A stretch of 64,000 nucleotides of DNA from Styela clava. Taxonomy: Eukaryota > Chordata > Ascidiacea > Stolidobranchia > Styelidae. The stretch covers positions 12,090,001 to 12,154,000 of the forward strand of contig NC_135261.1 in the NCBI RefSeq assembly GCF_964204865.1. The letters run 5' to 3'. The position numbers were made by a program, and so were the translations under genes. Within the stretch, counting starts at the first letter, position 1. Every line of letters starts with the position of its first letter. The notes under the pieces are model-generated. The model made no database searches and was not told the origin of the DNA. It saw only the letters and a list, made by a program, of their open reading frames with translations. Shown here one piece after another: positions 63,951-64,000 of the stretch.

Positions 63951-64000
63951 CGCGGCGCTATGGCCCATCGTGTTAAGCGTTAGGTTCGCAGGTTCGAATC
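63951..64000 (+). mobile_element. tRNA-derived SINE head, cut by window end
   Basis: cgcggcgctatggcccatcg followed by tgttaagcgttaggttcgca and a B box GGTTCGAATC at 63991-64000. It matches the 40010 SINE head but lacks about 40 bp between the boxes. The rest lies beyond the window. Confidence 0.75.

Noticed and set aside
1-64000. CRISPR arrays, bacterial operons or phage modules
   Set aside because: Genes have introns and polyadenylation signals; the direct repeats seen are tandem duplications or transposon interiors without spacer structure.

Overview
This is eukaryotic nuclear DNA: AT-rich, intron-rich, dense in DNA-transposon copies and tRNA-derived SINEs, read with the standard code and GT-AG introns. 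The gene set (SLC22 transporter, nicotinic-type receptor subunit, short-collagen fibrinogen-domain lectins, ShKT/EGF serine-protease homolog, AANAT-like acetyltransferases), short introns and SINE style suggest an invertebrate deuterostome, most likely an ascidian tunicate. The taxon is an inference and was not tested by any search. Layout: (1) 1.35-7.4 kb, plus strand, a 12-exon SLC22-type organic ion transporter, with two short inverted-repeat transposons in its introns. (2) 8.15-18.15 kb, minus strand, a complete 11-exon Cys-loop receptor subunit (nicotinic acetylcholine receptor type, non-alpha). (3) 18.2-24.4 kb, a gene-poor stretch holding a decayed Tx1/L1-like LINE 3' end and an 819-bp terminal-inverted-repeat element. 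(4) 24.4-33 kb, two tandem ficolin-like genes. The first is broken by a TGA at a conserved Trp and by a hAT insertion inside exon 4; the second is intact. A decayed third copy (last exon and intron flank) lies at 63.0-63.5 kb. (5) 33-37.9 kb, repeats, including two hAT elements end to end sharing one 8-bp target. (6) 37.9-42.6 kb, a ShKT-EGF-EGF serine-protease homolog that has lost catalytic His and Asp but keeps Ser. (7) 42.6-61.6 kb, an array of AANAT-like GNAT acetyltransferase genes: one orphan exon, one decaying copy, two intact copies. (8) The window ends in the head of another SINE. There are no operons. The gene content reads as a transporter and a receptor converging tail to tail, then local tandem families (lectins, acetyltransferases) evolving by duplication and decay. 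The physical closeness of ficolin-like lectins and a non-catalytic protease homolog could reflect a shared humoral-immunity role, but that is inference only. Exon borders were placed by hand from splice motifs, phase continuity and homology between copies; no transcript evidence was available. The recurrent theme is transposition: at least seven elements have visible terminal inverted repeats, and five of these have perfect 8-bp target duplications.
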